Source: Mycolicibacterium frederiksbergense (GTDB taxonomy: Bacteria; Actinomycetota; Actinomycetes; Mycobacteriales; Mycobacteriaceae). Taken from it: a DNA stretch of 64,000 nt. Below are positions 40,170 through 49,289 of this stretch, piece after piece (position 1 is the stretch's first letter; every line of letters begins with the position of its first letter). Below the pieces are notes generated by a model. That model was not told the origin of the DNA. It saw only the letters and a list, made by a program, of their open reading frames with translations, and ran no database searches. The position numbers were made by a program, and so were the translations under genes. The stretch is from the NCBI RefSeq assembly GCF_012223425.1, contig NZ_CP038799.1, positions 1,798,001 through 1,862,000 on the forward strand. The letters are read 5' to 3'.

Positions 40170-41792
40170 TCAGTTGCAGAAGATCAGGAAGCAGTTGCCG
40201 CCCTGGCCACCGCCGCCCTGACCGCCTTGGCCGCCGCCGCGACCGCCGGACTCGCCACGGCCGTAGTCGCCACGCGAACCGGAGTCGCCCCGGGAGCCCT
40301 CGGAATTGCTTCCGCCCGAACCGTTTCCACCGTTGCCGCCGGTCGGCCAGGGCCACTGCGGCTGCTGCGGTTGTTGCGGTTTGGGCTGCTGCGGCTGCGG
40401 CTGTTGAGGCTGCGGGTAACCCGGATAGTCGTCATCGTCGTAGTCCGGATAGTCGGGCTGTTGCGTCTGACGCGGCTTCTGCTCCCACGGCGGACGCCAG
40501 ACCGGCCACTGCGGTCGCGGCAGCACGATCACCGGTGGCGGCAGCACCACGGGCGGTGTCCACACCGGCGGCACCACGGGCGGCGCGACCGGGGCGGGGG
40601 CCGGCGGCGGGGCCACCGGCGCCGGGGCCGGAGCGGGCGCCTGCGGTGCGGGGGCCTGCTCGACGAACACCTGCCGGGGCGCCTGTTGCGGGGCCTGCTG
40701 CACGACGGGGATGGGCGCCTTGATGGTCTCGGCCGCGGTCGGGGGCGGAGCCGGGGCCGGTTGCACCGGCAGCGCTTCGGGCGCCGGCTTCGGAGCGGGG
40801 GCCTGCACGCTCGGTGCGACCGCGGCGCGCGCCGGCGCGGGGCGCTCATCGGCGGTCGGACGGATGCTGACGGCCAGCGAGATCGCGAGCGCGACGACGC
40901 CGATCACGAATATCGACGCCATGCTGCCGACCAGCAGGAAGGGCTTGTGCCCCTCCGGCGCGGGTTCGGCGTCCAGGTCGGCGAGATCGTCGGGGACATC
41001 GACGTAGTTCGGGACCGACGAGGGCGCCAGCTGGGTATCGGCGGCGGCCAGTACGGATCCCGCGGTGGGACCGTCGGGGTCCAGCGAGTAGGCCAGGCCC
41101 ACGGTCGAGGCCTCGAACGCGGGGGCGCTCGCGGAGGCCAGGGCCGCGCCGCGCGCCAGTGCGAGCCCGGATTCCTCCGGAGCGCTGACCGGGATGTCGA
41201 CGAGATCGCTCAGATGCTCTTTCACCGACGCCACGTCGACACCGGAGCCGACGACGAACATGCCCTCCGGTGCGGTGTCCTGCCCGGCGACCGCGGCGGC
41301 CATATCGGCCAGCACGGCCATCGCGTCGGTGCTGTGCAGGCTGCGGCTGAGCACCTTGACCACGGAACCGTCGTCGCCGCGCACCACCGACAGGGTGGCG
41401 GTGTCGCGGTTGAGGAACAGCAGGGCGGTGGAGCCGTAGCCGACGGCCCGGCCGGCCGCCTGGGCCAGCGCGCCGGCGGCGTGCAGTTCGGAGACCAACA
41501 TGACGTCGTTGATGCCGTGCGCGTCGAGCGCGTCGCGCAGCGCGGAGGCGTCGGCGTGATCGGTCCAGGTGACCCCGATCGATTTCAGATGGTGCCCGCC
41601 GGCCTGCGCGCTCTCCTGGGTTCCGAGCACCGCCTGGACGACCTGATCGGCCGCGCTGAGCGTTGCTGAGTCACCCGATGCCGAGACCTCGAAGACATCG
41701 TGGTCGACGGTTGCGCCGTCGCCCTTCTCGCCCTCGACCAGCACCATGCGCACCGTGGTAGGTGTCATCGATACACCTAATACGATGTCCAC
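40170..41792 (-). CDS. DUF7159 actin-like membrane protein with Pro-rich tail
   Basis: This 540-residue protein starts VDIVLGVSMTPTTVRMVLVE, the usual opening of the mycobacterial DUF7159 family, whose N-terminal domain has an actin/Hsp70-type layout (about 1-260). A membrane helix near residue 310 follows. Then comes a long Ala/Pro-rich segment, a Gln/Pro-rich stretch with an Asp run, and a Gly-rich end closing in NCFLIFCN. The GTG at 41792 is preceded by GGAGGGG and gives the family N-terminus; the frame upstream adds about 26 unrelated residues. Function is unknown. Confidence 0.8.
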   Translation of the reverse strand: MDIVLGVSMTPTTVRMVLVEGEKGDGATVDHDVFEVSASGDSATLSAADQVVQAVLGTQESAQAGGHHLKSIGVTWTDHADASALRDALDAHGINDVMLVSELHAAGALAQAAGRAVGYGSTALLFLNRDTATLSVVRGDDGSVVKVLSRSLHSTDAMAVLADMAAAVAGQDTAPEGMFVVGSGVDVASVKEHLSDLVDIPVSAPEESGLALARGAALASASAPAFEASTVGLAYSLDPDGPTAGSVLAAADTQLAPSSVPNYVDVPDDLADLDAEPAPEGHKPFLLVGSMASIFVIGVVALAISLAVSIRPTADERPAPARAAVAPSVQAPAPKPAPEALPVQPAPAPPPTAAETIKAPIPVVQQAPQQAPRQVFVEQAPAPQAPAPAPAPVAPPPAPAPVAPPVVPPVWTPPVVLPPPVIVLPRPQWPVWRPPWEQKPRQTQQPDYPDYDDDDYPGYPQPQQPQPQQPKPQQPQQPQWPWPTGGNGGNGSGGSNSEGSRGDSGSRGDYGRGESGGRGGGQGGQGGGGQGGNCFLIFCN

Positions 41793-41941
41793 TTGCCCCT
41801 CCAAAGTGTTTGCTACGTGGCTCGTTTCGTCGACGCCGAGCAGGCGACAGAAACCGGCAACTAGATAGTTCATCGCCGTGAGCAGCGCCGTCGTTACAGC
41901 CGGCGGCGTTAGCTAGAGCACGAAATAAACCCTACGCGGGT

Positions 41942-42511
41942 TCAGGGTTTGGCGAAGTTCAGATACGACTTCGACGGGGTCGGCCCACGCTGCCCCTGGT
42001 ACTTGGAACCGGCGGCCGAGGAGCCGTACGGATGCTCGGCCGGGCTGGTCAGCCGCAGCAGGCACAGCTGCCCGATCTTCATGCCCGGCCACAGCGTGAT
42101 CGGCAGGTTGGCGACGTTGGACAGCTCCAGGGTGATGTGTCCGGTGAAGCCCGGGTCGATGAATCCGGCCGTCGAGTGCGTCAGCAGCCCGAGCCGTCCC
42201 AGCGAGGACTTGCCCTCCAGCCGGCCGGCCAGATCGTCGGGCAACGCACAGCGCTCCAGCGTGGAGCCCAGCACGAACTCACCGGGGTGCAGTACGAACG
42301 GCTCCCCCTCCTTGGGCTCGACCAGCGTGGTCAGGTCGTCCTGGCGCAGCGCCGGGTCGATGTGGGTGTAGCGGGTGTTGTTGAAGACCCGGAACAGGCT
42401 GTCCAGGCGCACGTCGATGCTCGACGGCTGAACGAGGGAGTCATCGTGCGGGTCCAGCGCCAGCCGGCCCGCGGCGATCTCGGCGCGGATATCGCGATCG
42501 GAGAGCAGCAC
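41942..42511 (-). CDS. dcd: dCTP deaminase
   Basis: This 189-residue enzyme deaminates dCTP; mycobacterial Dcd (Rv0321) is the bifunctional type that also yields dUMP. Signatures are the N-terminal [34 protein letters not shown], and the active-site [20 protein letters not shown] with catalytic Glu in RLEGKSS. Length is standard. It is on the same strand as the secreted cupin, 23 bp away. Confidence 0.97.
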   Translation of the reverse strand: MLLSDRDIRAEIAAGRLALDPHDDSLVQPSSIDVRLDSLFRVFNNTRYTHIDPALRQDDLTTLVEPKEGEPFVLHPGEFVLGSTLERCALPDDLAGRLEGKSSLGRLGLLTHSTAGFIDPGFTGHITLELSNVANLPITLWPGMKIGQLCLLRLTSPAEHPYGSSAAGSKYQGQRGPTPSKSYLNFAKP

Positions 42512-42534
42512 GCGACGAGCGTAACCGGCTCAGG

Positions 42535-42966
42535 TCAGGGACATGCCGGTGGCGCGTCGGCGCGCACCGGTGCATCGGCAGGCAACGTGTAGGTGACCAC
42601 CGCGTTGGCGTCGTGCGGGCTGTCGTTGCGCACGATATGCGGCACCCCGGCCGGAATGAAGATGGCCTGACCGGCCAGGTACGGCATCGACGCGCACTGC
42701 TGGGCGGTCTGGATGGACACCGTGCCACCGGTGATGACGGTGTGTTCCGGGCCGGGGTGGGTGTGCCAGCCGCTGCTCGAAGGCGGGTGCAGCAGCAGTT
42801 CCTGGACGTAGAACGTCGTCGGGCCGGTGGTCTCGATCTGCACGGGCTCGGAGCTGGTGCCTTCGGCGAGGTCGGTGCGTTCGACGTCGCCCTCGGCGGG
42901 GGTGGCCGCCGCGGTGGGTGCCGTGATGACGGCCAAGGTCGCCAGGACGGCGGCGAGGCGTTTCAT
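42535..42966 (-). CDS. Secreted cupin-domain protein
   Basis: This 143-residue protein has a Sec signal peptide (about 1-23, ending TAAATPA) and a single cupin barrel: SGWHTHPGPEHTVITGG supplies His/His/Glu metal ligands and PAGVPHIVRN the second-motif His. Ligand is unknown. The ATG at 42966 is chosen; a TTG one codon upstream is in frame. Confidence 0.85.
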   Translation of the reverse strand: MKRLAAVLATLAVITAPTAAATPAEGDVERTDLAEGTSSEPVQIETTGPTTFYVQELLLHPPSSSGWHTHPGPEHTVITGGTVSIQTAQQCASMPYLAGQAIFIPAGVPHIVRNDSPHDANAVVTYTLPADAPVRADAPPACP

Positions 42967-43023
42967 CAATCCCCCATCTCGTGAACTGGTAAGGCCTGGA
43001 TGCTAGCCTTCCTGATCGAGCAT

Positions 43024-43097
43024 GCCGATGTAGTTCAATGGCAGAACATCAGCTTCCCAAGCTGAATACGCGGGTTCGATTCCCGTCATCGGCTCCA
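43024..43097 (+). tRNA. tRNA-Gly(CCC)
   Basis: A complete cloverleaf: acceptor arms GCCGATG/CATCGGC, D-arm with AGTTCAATGGCAGAAC, anticodon stem TCAGC/GCTGA with loop TTCCCAA giving anticodon CCC, T-arm CGGGTTCGATTCCCG, discriminator T and encoded CCA (43095-43097). Length is 74 nt. It reads glycine GGG codons. The same tRNA lies near dcd in M. tuberculosis. Confidence 0.96.
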
Positions 43098-43226
43098 CGA
43101 AAGCCTGCAGGGGCCTCTCTATCTGCGCTCGATTGCCCATCAGGCCTGCGACAGGGCGAGAGATCATCGAGGCTATGCCACCCGCCAACCCGTTGCGCGC
43201 GAAAATACTTTCCGACAACAGGTCGA

Positions 43227-43724
43227 TCAGGTCGTCGAGTGATGGTCCGCAGGATCGAGGTGCCGCCCTATGGACAGCGTGGGCTGTGCGGCACGCGCGA
43301 TCGTGGACAGATCCGGGGTGTGGCCCGACGGTGAATAGGACGTGGTGCGTTCCAGCGGAATGGTTTCTCCCGGCTGAAGCGTGCCGGTGCCGTGGGACCG
43401 CAGCTCCATCGCCGCAGGCGCACTGCGCGTCTCGGGTTGAATAGCAGCGGTTGTCGTCTCCCCGAGATGTGCGCCGTCGCCGACCGTGAAGGTGATGACA
43501 GCATCGCCGTTAAGCAGTTGGACCCGCGACACCTCACCGACAGGTCGTCCGTTCATGACGACGTCTGCTCCCTGCCGCACACCGCCGGCGTCGTAGAAGA
43601 CGGCCCGATAGTGAACCGCGCCCCGGTCAGGGGTGGCGCTGTGTAGCCACATCGCGAGTCCCGCGACGGCACACGCCACGCTGGCTGCGACCAGGCTGCG
43701 GATCAGCTTGTGGGTTCTGCGCAT
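43227..43724 (-). CDS. Short MCE/MlaD-domain protein
   Basis: This 165-residue protein has an N-terminal membrane anchor (about 8-26) and one MCE/MlaD domain: VHYRAVFYDAGGVRQGADVVMNGRPVGEV, then GETTTAAIQPETRSAPAAMEL. Full mycobacterial Mce proteins are 300-500 residues and come in sets of six, so this solitary protein is either a small single-domain member or a truncated remnant. The ATG at 43724 places the membrane helix at the N-terminus. It is 26 bp from the TetR gene on the same strand. Confidence 0.75.
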   Translation of the reverse strand: MRRTHKLIRSLVAASVACAVAGLAMWLHSATPDRGAVHYRAVFYDAGGVRQGADVVMNGRPVGEVSRVQLLNGDAVITFTVGDGAHLGETTTAAIQPETRSAPAAMELRSHGTGTLQPGETIPLERTTSYSPSGHTPDLSTIARAAQPTLSIGRHLDPADHHSTT

Positions 43725-43749
43725 CGTCTGCCACCGCCCAGGACGGCGT

Positions 43750-44424
43750 TCATGCGGTCTTGTGCTCCCCGCGAACCGGGCCACCGGCCACCGCGGTCGC
43801 ACCGAAACCGGCGGCGGTTCGTGTCATCTGGCGATAGTGGACCGCCGGGCCCAGCCACTCGGCCACGAAGCGGCGCAGGGCGGCACCGTCGCCGAGGAGT
43901 CGGCCGGGATCGACGAACAGCGAGTGGAACGTGCGGATGCAGAGTTCGACGATTTCGTCGAAGGTCGCACCGTCGAACCCGTGATGTGCCCAGTCGACAT
44001 CGTAGCGTCGCAGCATGATTCGCCCGAAGGACATCGCGACCTCGGAGGTGAACGGCGTCGCCTGCACACCGTCAACCCGCGCATTGAGCACGTGCTCGAG
44101 CTGAGGGTCACCGCTGAGGGACTCCAAGGTGAACGCGACCCCCTCCACCAACGCCGCGGCGGGGTCATGCAGTCCGCGCATGTGCTCGCTCAGTCGCTCC
44201 AGGAACCCGTCGGCCGATCGCATACGACTGGCGGCGAGCATGGCCTCCGACCCAGGGAAGTACCGGTACACCGTTTGTCGGCTCACTCCGAGACTGCGCG
44301 CCACCTCCGCGACCGCGATTGACGGGCCATGTTGCCCCGCAAGCAAATCCACAACATCGAGAATGCGATTGATCGCCTCCTCATCGGATGCCGGGGTGTT
44401 CCCCGCCCACCCGTGCCTACGCAT
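43750..44424 (-). CDS. TetR-family regulator, divergent from efflux pump
   Basis: This 224-residue TetR protein has HTH SIAVAEVARSLGVSRQTVYRYF (about residues 35-56) and a helical C-terminal domain. The ATG at 44424 was chosen; a GTG four codons upstream is possible. It is divergent from a DHA2-type efflux gene, the classic arrangement for a substrate-responsive repressor of an exporter, and reads into the small MCE-domain gene. Confidence 0.9.
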   Translation of the reverse strand: MRRHGWAGNTPASDEEAINRILDVVDLLAGQHGPSIAVAEVARSLGVSRQTVYRYFPGSEAMLAASRMRSADGFLERLSEHMRGLHDPAAALVEGVAFTLESLSGDPQLEHVLNARVDGVQATPFTSEVAMSFGRIMLRRYDVDWAHHGFDGATFDEIVELCIRTFHSLFVDPGRLLGDGAALRRFVAEWLGPAVHYRQMTRTAAGFGATAVAGGPVRGEHKTA

Positions 44425-44748
44425 ATCGCATCCCACAACCGACTTCCATGCGGACTACACTGGACACATTTAGATTGACCGTATCGTCACGCGTTGCCAC
44501 CGTCAATGGCGAGCGTCCCCGACGTGACGACCACCGCCGACCAATAGCATTGGATTTGGTGCAATGTCACCCGGAGTCGCTCAACACAGGATCAGCGCAT
44601 ACTCCAAGCTCGCGTGTTAGCTCCCAGTCTGACGAGACAGAATCATAGGAACTGACTCGTCACTGTCTGCGGAGGCTGCTACGGTCAGCTTCAGCCGACG
44701 CTCCGAACCCGACAGTCCCGCACGTCCGCCCACCGAGAGGCACCTGAC
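44425..44748. other. Divergent control region TetR / MFS efflux
   Basis: These 324 bp hold no supported gene. Near the MFS side an inverted repeat TGACGAG-N19-CTCGTCA (44630-44662) is a candidate operator. Downstream, TACGGT may serve as a -10. Near the TetR side the sequence is AT-richer with ACACTGGACACATTTAG around 44457-44473. Nothing else was recognised. Confidence 0.5.
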
Positions 44749-46344
44749 ATGGCCGACGCGCCAACGAAGCGCCCTCGGTCGGACGAGGGGGTCGACAACG
44801 CATCAGCCTGCCTGTCGCCCCGCCGCAGGCGGTGGTTGCTGACCGTCGCCAGCCTCAACGTCCTGTTGGTCATGGCCTCGATGGTCGCGCTGAATGCGGC
44901 GCTGGGCGATGTGGCCCTGGATACGTCGGCCACGCAGATCCAACTGACCTGGATCGTCGACGGCTACACCGTGGCGCTGGCGTGCCTGCTACTGCCCGCC
45001 GGCGCACTCGGCGACCGCTACGGCCGCCGCGGCGCACTGCTGGTGGGCCTACTGATATTCACGCTTGCCTCCGCCGCTCCGACCATCTGGGACGCACCCT
45101 GGGAGATCGTGGCGGCACGGGCGGTCGCGGGTGTCGGCGCAGCATTGATGATGCCGGCAACGCTGTCGCTTCTCACCTCTGCGTATCCGCGTGAGGAACG
45201 CAACAAGGCGGTGGGCATCTGGGCGGGAGTCGCCGGGTCGGGCGCCATTTTCGGATTCCTGGGTGCCGGTGTACTGCTGTCCTTCTTCTCCTGGCAGTCG
45301 ATCTTCTACGGATTCGCCGGCGCCGGCCTGCTGCTGTTGTGCCTCACCTTGACTCTCGGGTCCACCCGGGACGAGACCGCCACCCCGATCGACTGGCGCG
45401 GCGCGGTTCTGGTCGGCAGCGCCATCGCGGTGTTCGTCCTCGGCGTCGTGGAGGCCCCCACGCGAGGCTGGACCGACGCGGTGGTCGTCGGTTGCCTGAT
45501 CGTCAGCATGCTGTTCTCGGTCGCATTTACGTGGCTGCAATTGCGCACGCCCCATCCGCTTCTCGACGTCCGACTCTTCGCCAACCCGGGATTTGGCGCG
45601 GGTGCCCTCGCCATCACCTTCCTGTTCTTCGCGATGTTCGGCTTCTTCTATCTCGTCATGCAGTTCATGCAGTTGGTCATGGGCTATTCCGCACTGCAGA
45701 CCGCACTCGCTTTGGCGCCGTTGGCAGTCCCCATGCTTGCTGTCAGCAGCACCATCCACCTGTATCTGCCGAAGATCGGCCTACGCTTCGCGTTGGCCAC
45801 CGGCCTGTCCCTGCTGGCCGTGGGGTTGTTGTGGATGACAACTCTCGATGCGGACACCACGTTCGTCGACCTCGTCGGCCCGTTGGTGGTGAGCTCGCTG
45901 GGCCTGGGATTCGTCATGTCTCCGGCTACATCGGCGATCATGACCGCCGCGCCCGACGAGAAACAGGGTGTCGCCTCCGCGGTCAACGACGCCACAAGAG
46001 AGCTCGGCGCCGCCATCGGCATCGCCGTCGCCGGGTCGGTACTGGCCGCGCAGTACCGCGACTCATTGGCCCCAGCGGTTGCGGACCTTCCCGCGGGCCC
46101 CCGTGCCGCGGCAACCGACTCGTTGTCCTCCGCACTTGCGGTGTCCGAGAAGCTCGGTCCGGCTGGCACCGATCTGGCGAGATTCGCGGAGGCGGCCTTC
46201 GTACACGCGATGGGTCAGGCGCTGTACGCGCTGTGCGCGGCACTGTTCGTCGGCGCCGCCGCCTTGGTATTCGTGAGTCCCGGACGGCAAGGCCGCCAGT
46301 GGGCGCTCCCGCGGCGTCGGCGTGGGCGCCATTGGTCGACGTGA
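44749..46344 (+). CDS. DHA2-family MFS drug exporter
   Basis: This 531-residue major facilitator protein has about 14 membrane helices. Motif A variant GALGDRYGRRGALLVG and motif C-like AVAGVGAALMMPATLSLL identify the DHA2 drug:H+ antiporter group (EmrB/QacA-like), as does the TWIVDGYTVALA segment in helix 2. It would export an unknown toxic compound. The ATG at 44749 is preceded by a moderate ribosome binding site. A TetR gene diverges from it. Confidence 0.92.
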   Translation: MADAPTKRPRSDEGVDNASACLSPRRRRWLLTVASLNVLLVMASMVALNAALGDVALDTSATQIQLTWIVDGYTVALACLLLPAGALGDRYGRRGALLVGLLIFTLASAAPTIWDAPWEIVAARAVAGVGAALMMPATLSLLTSAYPREERNKAVGIWAGVAGSGAIFGFLGAGVLLSFFSWQSIFYGFAGAGLLLLCLTLTLGSTRDETATPIDWRGAVLVGSAIAVFVLGVVEAPTRGWTDAVVVGCLIVSMLFSVAFTWLQLRTPHPLLDVRLFANPGFGAGALAITFLFFAMFGFFYLVMQFMQLVMGYSALQTALALAPLAVPMLAVSSTIHLYLPKIGLRFALATGLSLLAVGLLWMTTLDADTTFVDLVGPLVVSSLGLGFVMSPATSAIMTAAPDEKQGVASAVNDATRELGAAIGIAVAGSVLAAQYRDSLAPAVADLPAGPRAAATDSLSSALAVSEKLGPAGTDLARFAEAAFVHAMGQALYALCAALFVGAAALVFVSPGRQGRQWALPRRRRGRHWST

Positions 46345-46426
46345 GCGCCGGACACCGGCTCCGATTAGTGCCACCACATCTGTCGGCTCCCACCCATCAC
46401 ATCACATTGTGCGCAAAGGGGCTCTC

Positions 46427-46828
46427 ATGCGAATGCCGCGTGCCATCGCCACGTTCAATCGCCGTGTCACCAATCCAGTGGCTCGTTCGATCACACCGTG
46501 GCTGCCGGGCCTGGGAACGCTCGAACACGTCGGACGCAACTCCGGCACCCGTTATCGAACGCCCCTCCTGGTCTTCAAGACCCGAGACGGCTTCGTCATC
46601 CTGATCGGCTACGGACCCGAATCGGATTGGCTCAAGAACGTCTTGGCCGGTGGGCCGACAGTGTTGTACAGGCGGGGAACGGCTGTCACGTTGGTGGGAC
46701 CGCGGCTGATGGGGAAGGGCGAAGCGGCCCGACTCATCGCGCCTGTGTCGCGAGTGTTCTATCACCTCTTCCCCTACAACGAGGCGGCGCTGGTGCTCAC
46801 GACGTACACCGACCGCAGATCGAGGTAA
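46427..46828 (+). CDS. Deazaflavin (F420)-dependent nitroreductase-family protein
   Basis: This 133-residue split-barrel protein has LEHVGRNSGTRYRTPLLVFKTRDGFVILIGYGPESDWLKNVLAGG, the core of the Ddn/F420H2-dependent quinone reductase family (DUF385). It likely reduces quinones or nitro compounds with F420H2. It starts 82 bp after the efflux gene with AAAGGGG upstream of the ATG at 46427. Confidence 0.88.
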   Translation: MRMPRAIATFNRRVTNPVARSITPWLPGLGTLEHVGRNSGTRYRTPLLVFKTRDGFVILIGYGPESDWLKNVLAGGPTVLYRRGTAVTLVGPRLMGKGEAARLIAPVSRVFYHLFPYNEAALVLTTYTDRRSR

Positions 46829-46851
46829 CTATCCCGCAGCCGGCACGCTCC

Positions 46852-46872
46852 GGGCGCAGGATTGGTGCGCCC
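46852..46872. terminator. Hairpin between convergent genes
   Basis: GGGCGCA (46852-46858) and TGCGCCC (46866-46872) form a 7-bp stem with a 7-nt loop between the convergent ends of the deazaflavin-dependent gene and the LLM oxidoreductase. Possible bidirectional terminator. Confidence 0.55.
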
Positions 46873-46894
46873 CCGGGCCCGCCACAGGAGCCGA

Positions 46895-47848
46895 TCACCT
46901 GAGCTGGGGAAGAACGTCCTTCTCCCAGGCGGCGAAGAAACCCTCCTTGTCGGGTCCGATCTGCTGCACGTAGACCTCGTCGATATCGGCGTCCAGGTAC
47001 GAACGTGCCTGCGCGACATGCTTGTCCACATCCGGCCCGCAGGTGATGCTCTCGGTCATGGATTCCCGCGGCACCAGCGACATCGCGTCTTCGAAATCCT
47101 GTGGACGCGGCAAGGTCTGCGCGAGTTGGCCGGGCAGCATGTCGTTGGCCCACAGCCGGTGCGCGGCATCGATGCCGGCGTCGGTCTCACGATCCCAACT
47201 CACCTTCATGCCGCCCTGCACCGGCTTGTCGCCGCCGCCCGCGGCGCGGAAGGTCTTCACCAGGTCGGCATCGGCCATCGTCAGGCAGTAGCCGTCGCCG
47301 ATGCGGCCGGCGAGTTCTGCGGACTGGGGGCCGAATCCGGACACGTAGATCGGCACGGGCTGCTCGGGCAAGGTGTAGATCCGGGCCTCCTGGACCTCGT
47401 AATGCAGACCGTGATGGCTGATCACGTTCCCGGTATGCAGGAGGCGAATGAGCTCCACCGCCTCCTCGAGCATCTCCAGTCGCACGCCCGGTGACGGCCA
47501 CGGGTCACCGAGAATGTGCTCGTTCAGCGCCTCCCCGCTGCCGACACCGAACACGAAGCGCCCGTCGAGTTGGACGGCCGCGGTGGCGGCCGCCTGCGCG
47601 AGGATCGCCGGGTGGATCCGGATGGTAGGACAGGTCACGGCGGTGGACACCGGCAGCGATGTCACCTCGGACAGCGCACCGATGACACCCCATACGAATG
47701 CGCTCTCGCCCTGCTCGTCATTCCACGGGTGGAAGTGATCCGATATCCACAGTCGGTCGAAGCCGGCGGCCTCGGCGCGTCGCGCCTGATCGACCAACTC
47801 TTTGGGGCTGTACTGCTCGGCCGACAGGAAGTATCCGATGCTCGTCAT
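46895..47848 (-). CDS. F420-dependent LLM oxidoreductase (TIGR03557 type)
   Basis: This 317-residue luciferase-like protein contains LWISDHFHPWNDEQGESAFVW and VFGVGSGEALNEHILGDPWP, close to F420-dependent glucose-6-phosphate dehydrogenase relatives (TIGR03557-type). Substrate specificity is not determined. It diverges from the DUF2252 gene. Confidence 0.9.
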   Translation of the reverse strand: MTSIGYFLSAEQYSPKELVDQARRAEAAGFDRLWISDHFHPWNDEQGESAFVWGVIGALSEVTSLPVSTAVTCPTIRIHPAILAQAAATAAVQLDGRFVFGVGSGEALNEHILGDPWPSPGVRLEMLEEAVELIRLLHTGNVISHHGLHYEVQEARIYTLPEQPVPIYVSGFGPQSAELAGRIGDGYCLTMADADLVKTFRAAGGGDKPVQGGMKVSWDRETDAGIDAAHRLWANDMLPGQLAQTLPRPQDFEDAMSLVPRESMTESITCGPDVDKHVAQARSYLDADIDEVYVQQIGPDKEGFFAAWEKDVLPQLR

Positions 47849-47925
47849 GGCCCACGGTTACCCGCTGGCGCAGCGATGAACCAGGCGTAGCGTTTCTACC
47901 GACGGCCGCGTGGAGGGACACAACC

Positions 47926-47946
47926 ATGAACACAGGTGCCTGGTGA
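47926..47946 (+). CDS. Six-codon mini-ORF coupled to DUF2252 gene
   Basis: ATG AAC ACA GGT GCC TGG TGA encodes MNTGAW. A good ribosome binding site (GGAGGG, 47912-47917) precedes it, and its stop overlaps the GTG at 47943 (GTGA). It may deliver ribosomes to the DUF2252 start, which lacks its own Shine-Dalgarno. This is a weak call. Confidence 0.35.
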   Translation: MNTGAW

Positions 47947-49268
47947 CCGAGTTAGCCGCGGACGGTGCCGACCGGGAGTCGTTCATCGTCGAGACGCTCG
48001 TCGACGCCTTCAGCGATCTGATGGAGGCGGACCCGGACGCCTTCCGGACCAAGTTCCGCAAGATGGCCGCCGACCCGTTCGCATTCTTCCGCGGCAGCGC
48101 CTGCCTCTTCTATGCCGATGTGTTCGCCCTGGAGGACAGGTGGGCCGACGAGCGCACCAGTCGGGTCTGGATCCAGGGTGATCTGCATGCGGAGAACTTC
48201 GGCACCTACATGGATGGCGCCGGGGTGCTGATCTTCGACGTCAACGATTTCGACGAGGCGTACGTCGGGCATTTCACGTGGGACCTGCAGCGGTTCGCCG
48301 CGAGCGTGGCGCTGATGTGTTGGCAGAAGGCACTTTCGGACCAGACGATCACCATGCTGATCGAGACGTTTGTGCGGTCCTACCTGAAACAGGTTCGGTG
48401 GTTCGTCGAGGTCGAGGATGACGCCGCCTTCTCCCTCAATCTTGAGACCGCCCGCGGCGCCGTGCTGTCGGCGTTGCAGTCGGCCCGACTCTCGACCCGC
48501 GCCGGAATGCTCGACCGCATCACCGTCGTCGACGAATGGGACCGTCGCTTTCGCGAGCTGCCCGGTGTGGTGCAACTCGACGACGAGGAACGCAACAAAG
48601 TTGTGGCGGCGTTCCAGAGATACCTGGAGACCATCCCGGAGACCCAGCGGTTCCGCGGAATCGCCTACGACGTCAAGGATGTCATCGCCAAGACCGGCTT
48701 CGGTATCGGCAGCGCCGGCCTACCCGCCTACACCGTGCTGATCGAGGGCTTCAACCAGGCCCTGGACAACGACGCCGTGCTGTCGATGAAGCAGGGCAAT
48801 GTGGCGGCGCCGGGACGGGTGGTCGACGACAAGGAAGTCCACGACTACTTCAAGCACCACGGGCACCGAACGGTGGTCTCACAGAGAGCGTTACAGGCGC
48901 ATGCGGATCCGCTGCTCGGCTACACCGACATCGACGGGGTGGGTTTCGTGGTCAGCGAGATCTCACCGTACGAGGCCGATCTGGACTGGAGCGAGTTGAC
49001 CGAGCCCGACGAACTCGCCGAGGTCATCGCGCAGCTCGGGCAGGCGGTCGCCAAGGTGCACTGCGTCAGTGACACGGACAGTGACCAATCGCTGGTCGAC
49101 TTTCAGACCGAGGAGGCCATCGTCACCGTCATCGGGGACAACGAGCTCGACTTCACCGCCGACATCGTCGCGTTCGGACTGGATTACGCCGCCCGGGTGC
49201 GCGACGACCACCGGCACTTCGTCGAGGCGTTTCGCGAGGGGCGGATTCCCGGGGTCACTGCCACGTGA
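47943..49268 (+). CDS. DUF2252 family protein
   Basis: This 441-residue protein resembles aminoglycoside-kinase-like folds: FRGSACLFYADV, VWIQGDLHAENFGTY (a catalytic-loop-like HGDLHxxN variant) and IFDVNDFDEAYVGHFTWDLQRFAAS (metal-binding Asp). These are the conserved blocks of DUF2252, whose substrate is unknown. The GTG at 47943 is tentative; an in-frame GTG at 47910 adds 11 residues. Confidence 0.85.
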   Translation: MTELAADGADRESFIVETLVDAFSDLMEADPDAFRTKFRKMAADPFAFFRGSACLFYADVFALEDRWADERTSRVWIQGDLHAENFGTYMDGAGVLIFDVNDFDEAYVGHFTWDLQRFAASVALMCWQKALSDQTITMLIETFVRSYLKQVRWFVEVEDDAAFSLNLETARGAVLSALQSARLSTRAGMLDRITVVDEWDRRFRELPGVVQLDDEERNKVVAAFQRYLETIPETQRFRGIAYDVKDVIAKTGFGIGSAGLPAYTVLIEGFNQALDNDAVLSMKQGNVAAPGRVVDDKEVHDYFKHHGHRTVVSQRALQAHADPLLGYTDIDGVGFVVSEISPYEADLDWSELTEPDELAEVIAQLGQAVAKVHCVSDTDSDQSLVDFQTEEAIVTVIGDNELDFTADIVAFGLDYAARVRDDHRHFVEAFREGRIPGVTAT

Positions 49269-49289
49269 CCGTTCCGCACCGAGGTCGCC

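Noticed and set aside
43003..43218. Minus-strand ORF encoding MTGIEPAYSAWEADVLPLNY across the tRNA-Gly gene
   Set aside because: This is the well-known spurious translation antisense to a tRNA gene; no coding support.
43098..43226. Integration-site duplication (attL/attR) of the tRNA-Gly 3' end
   Set aside because: No second copy of the tRNA 3' end, integrase or phage-like genes were seen in the window.
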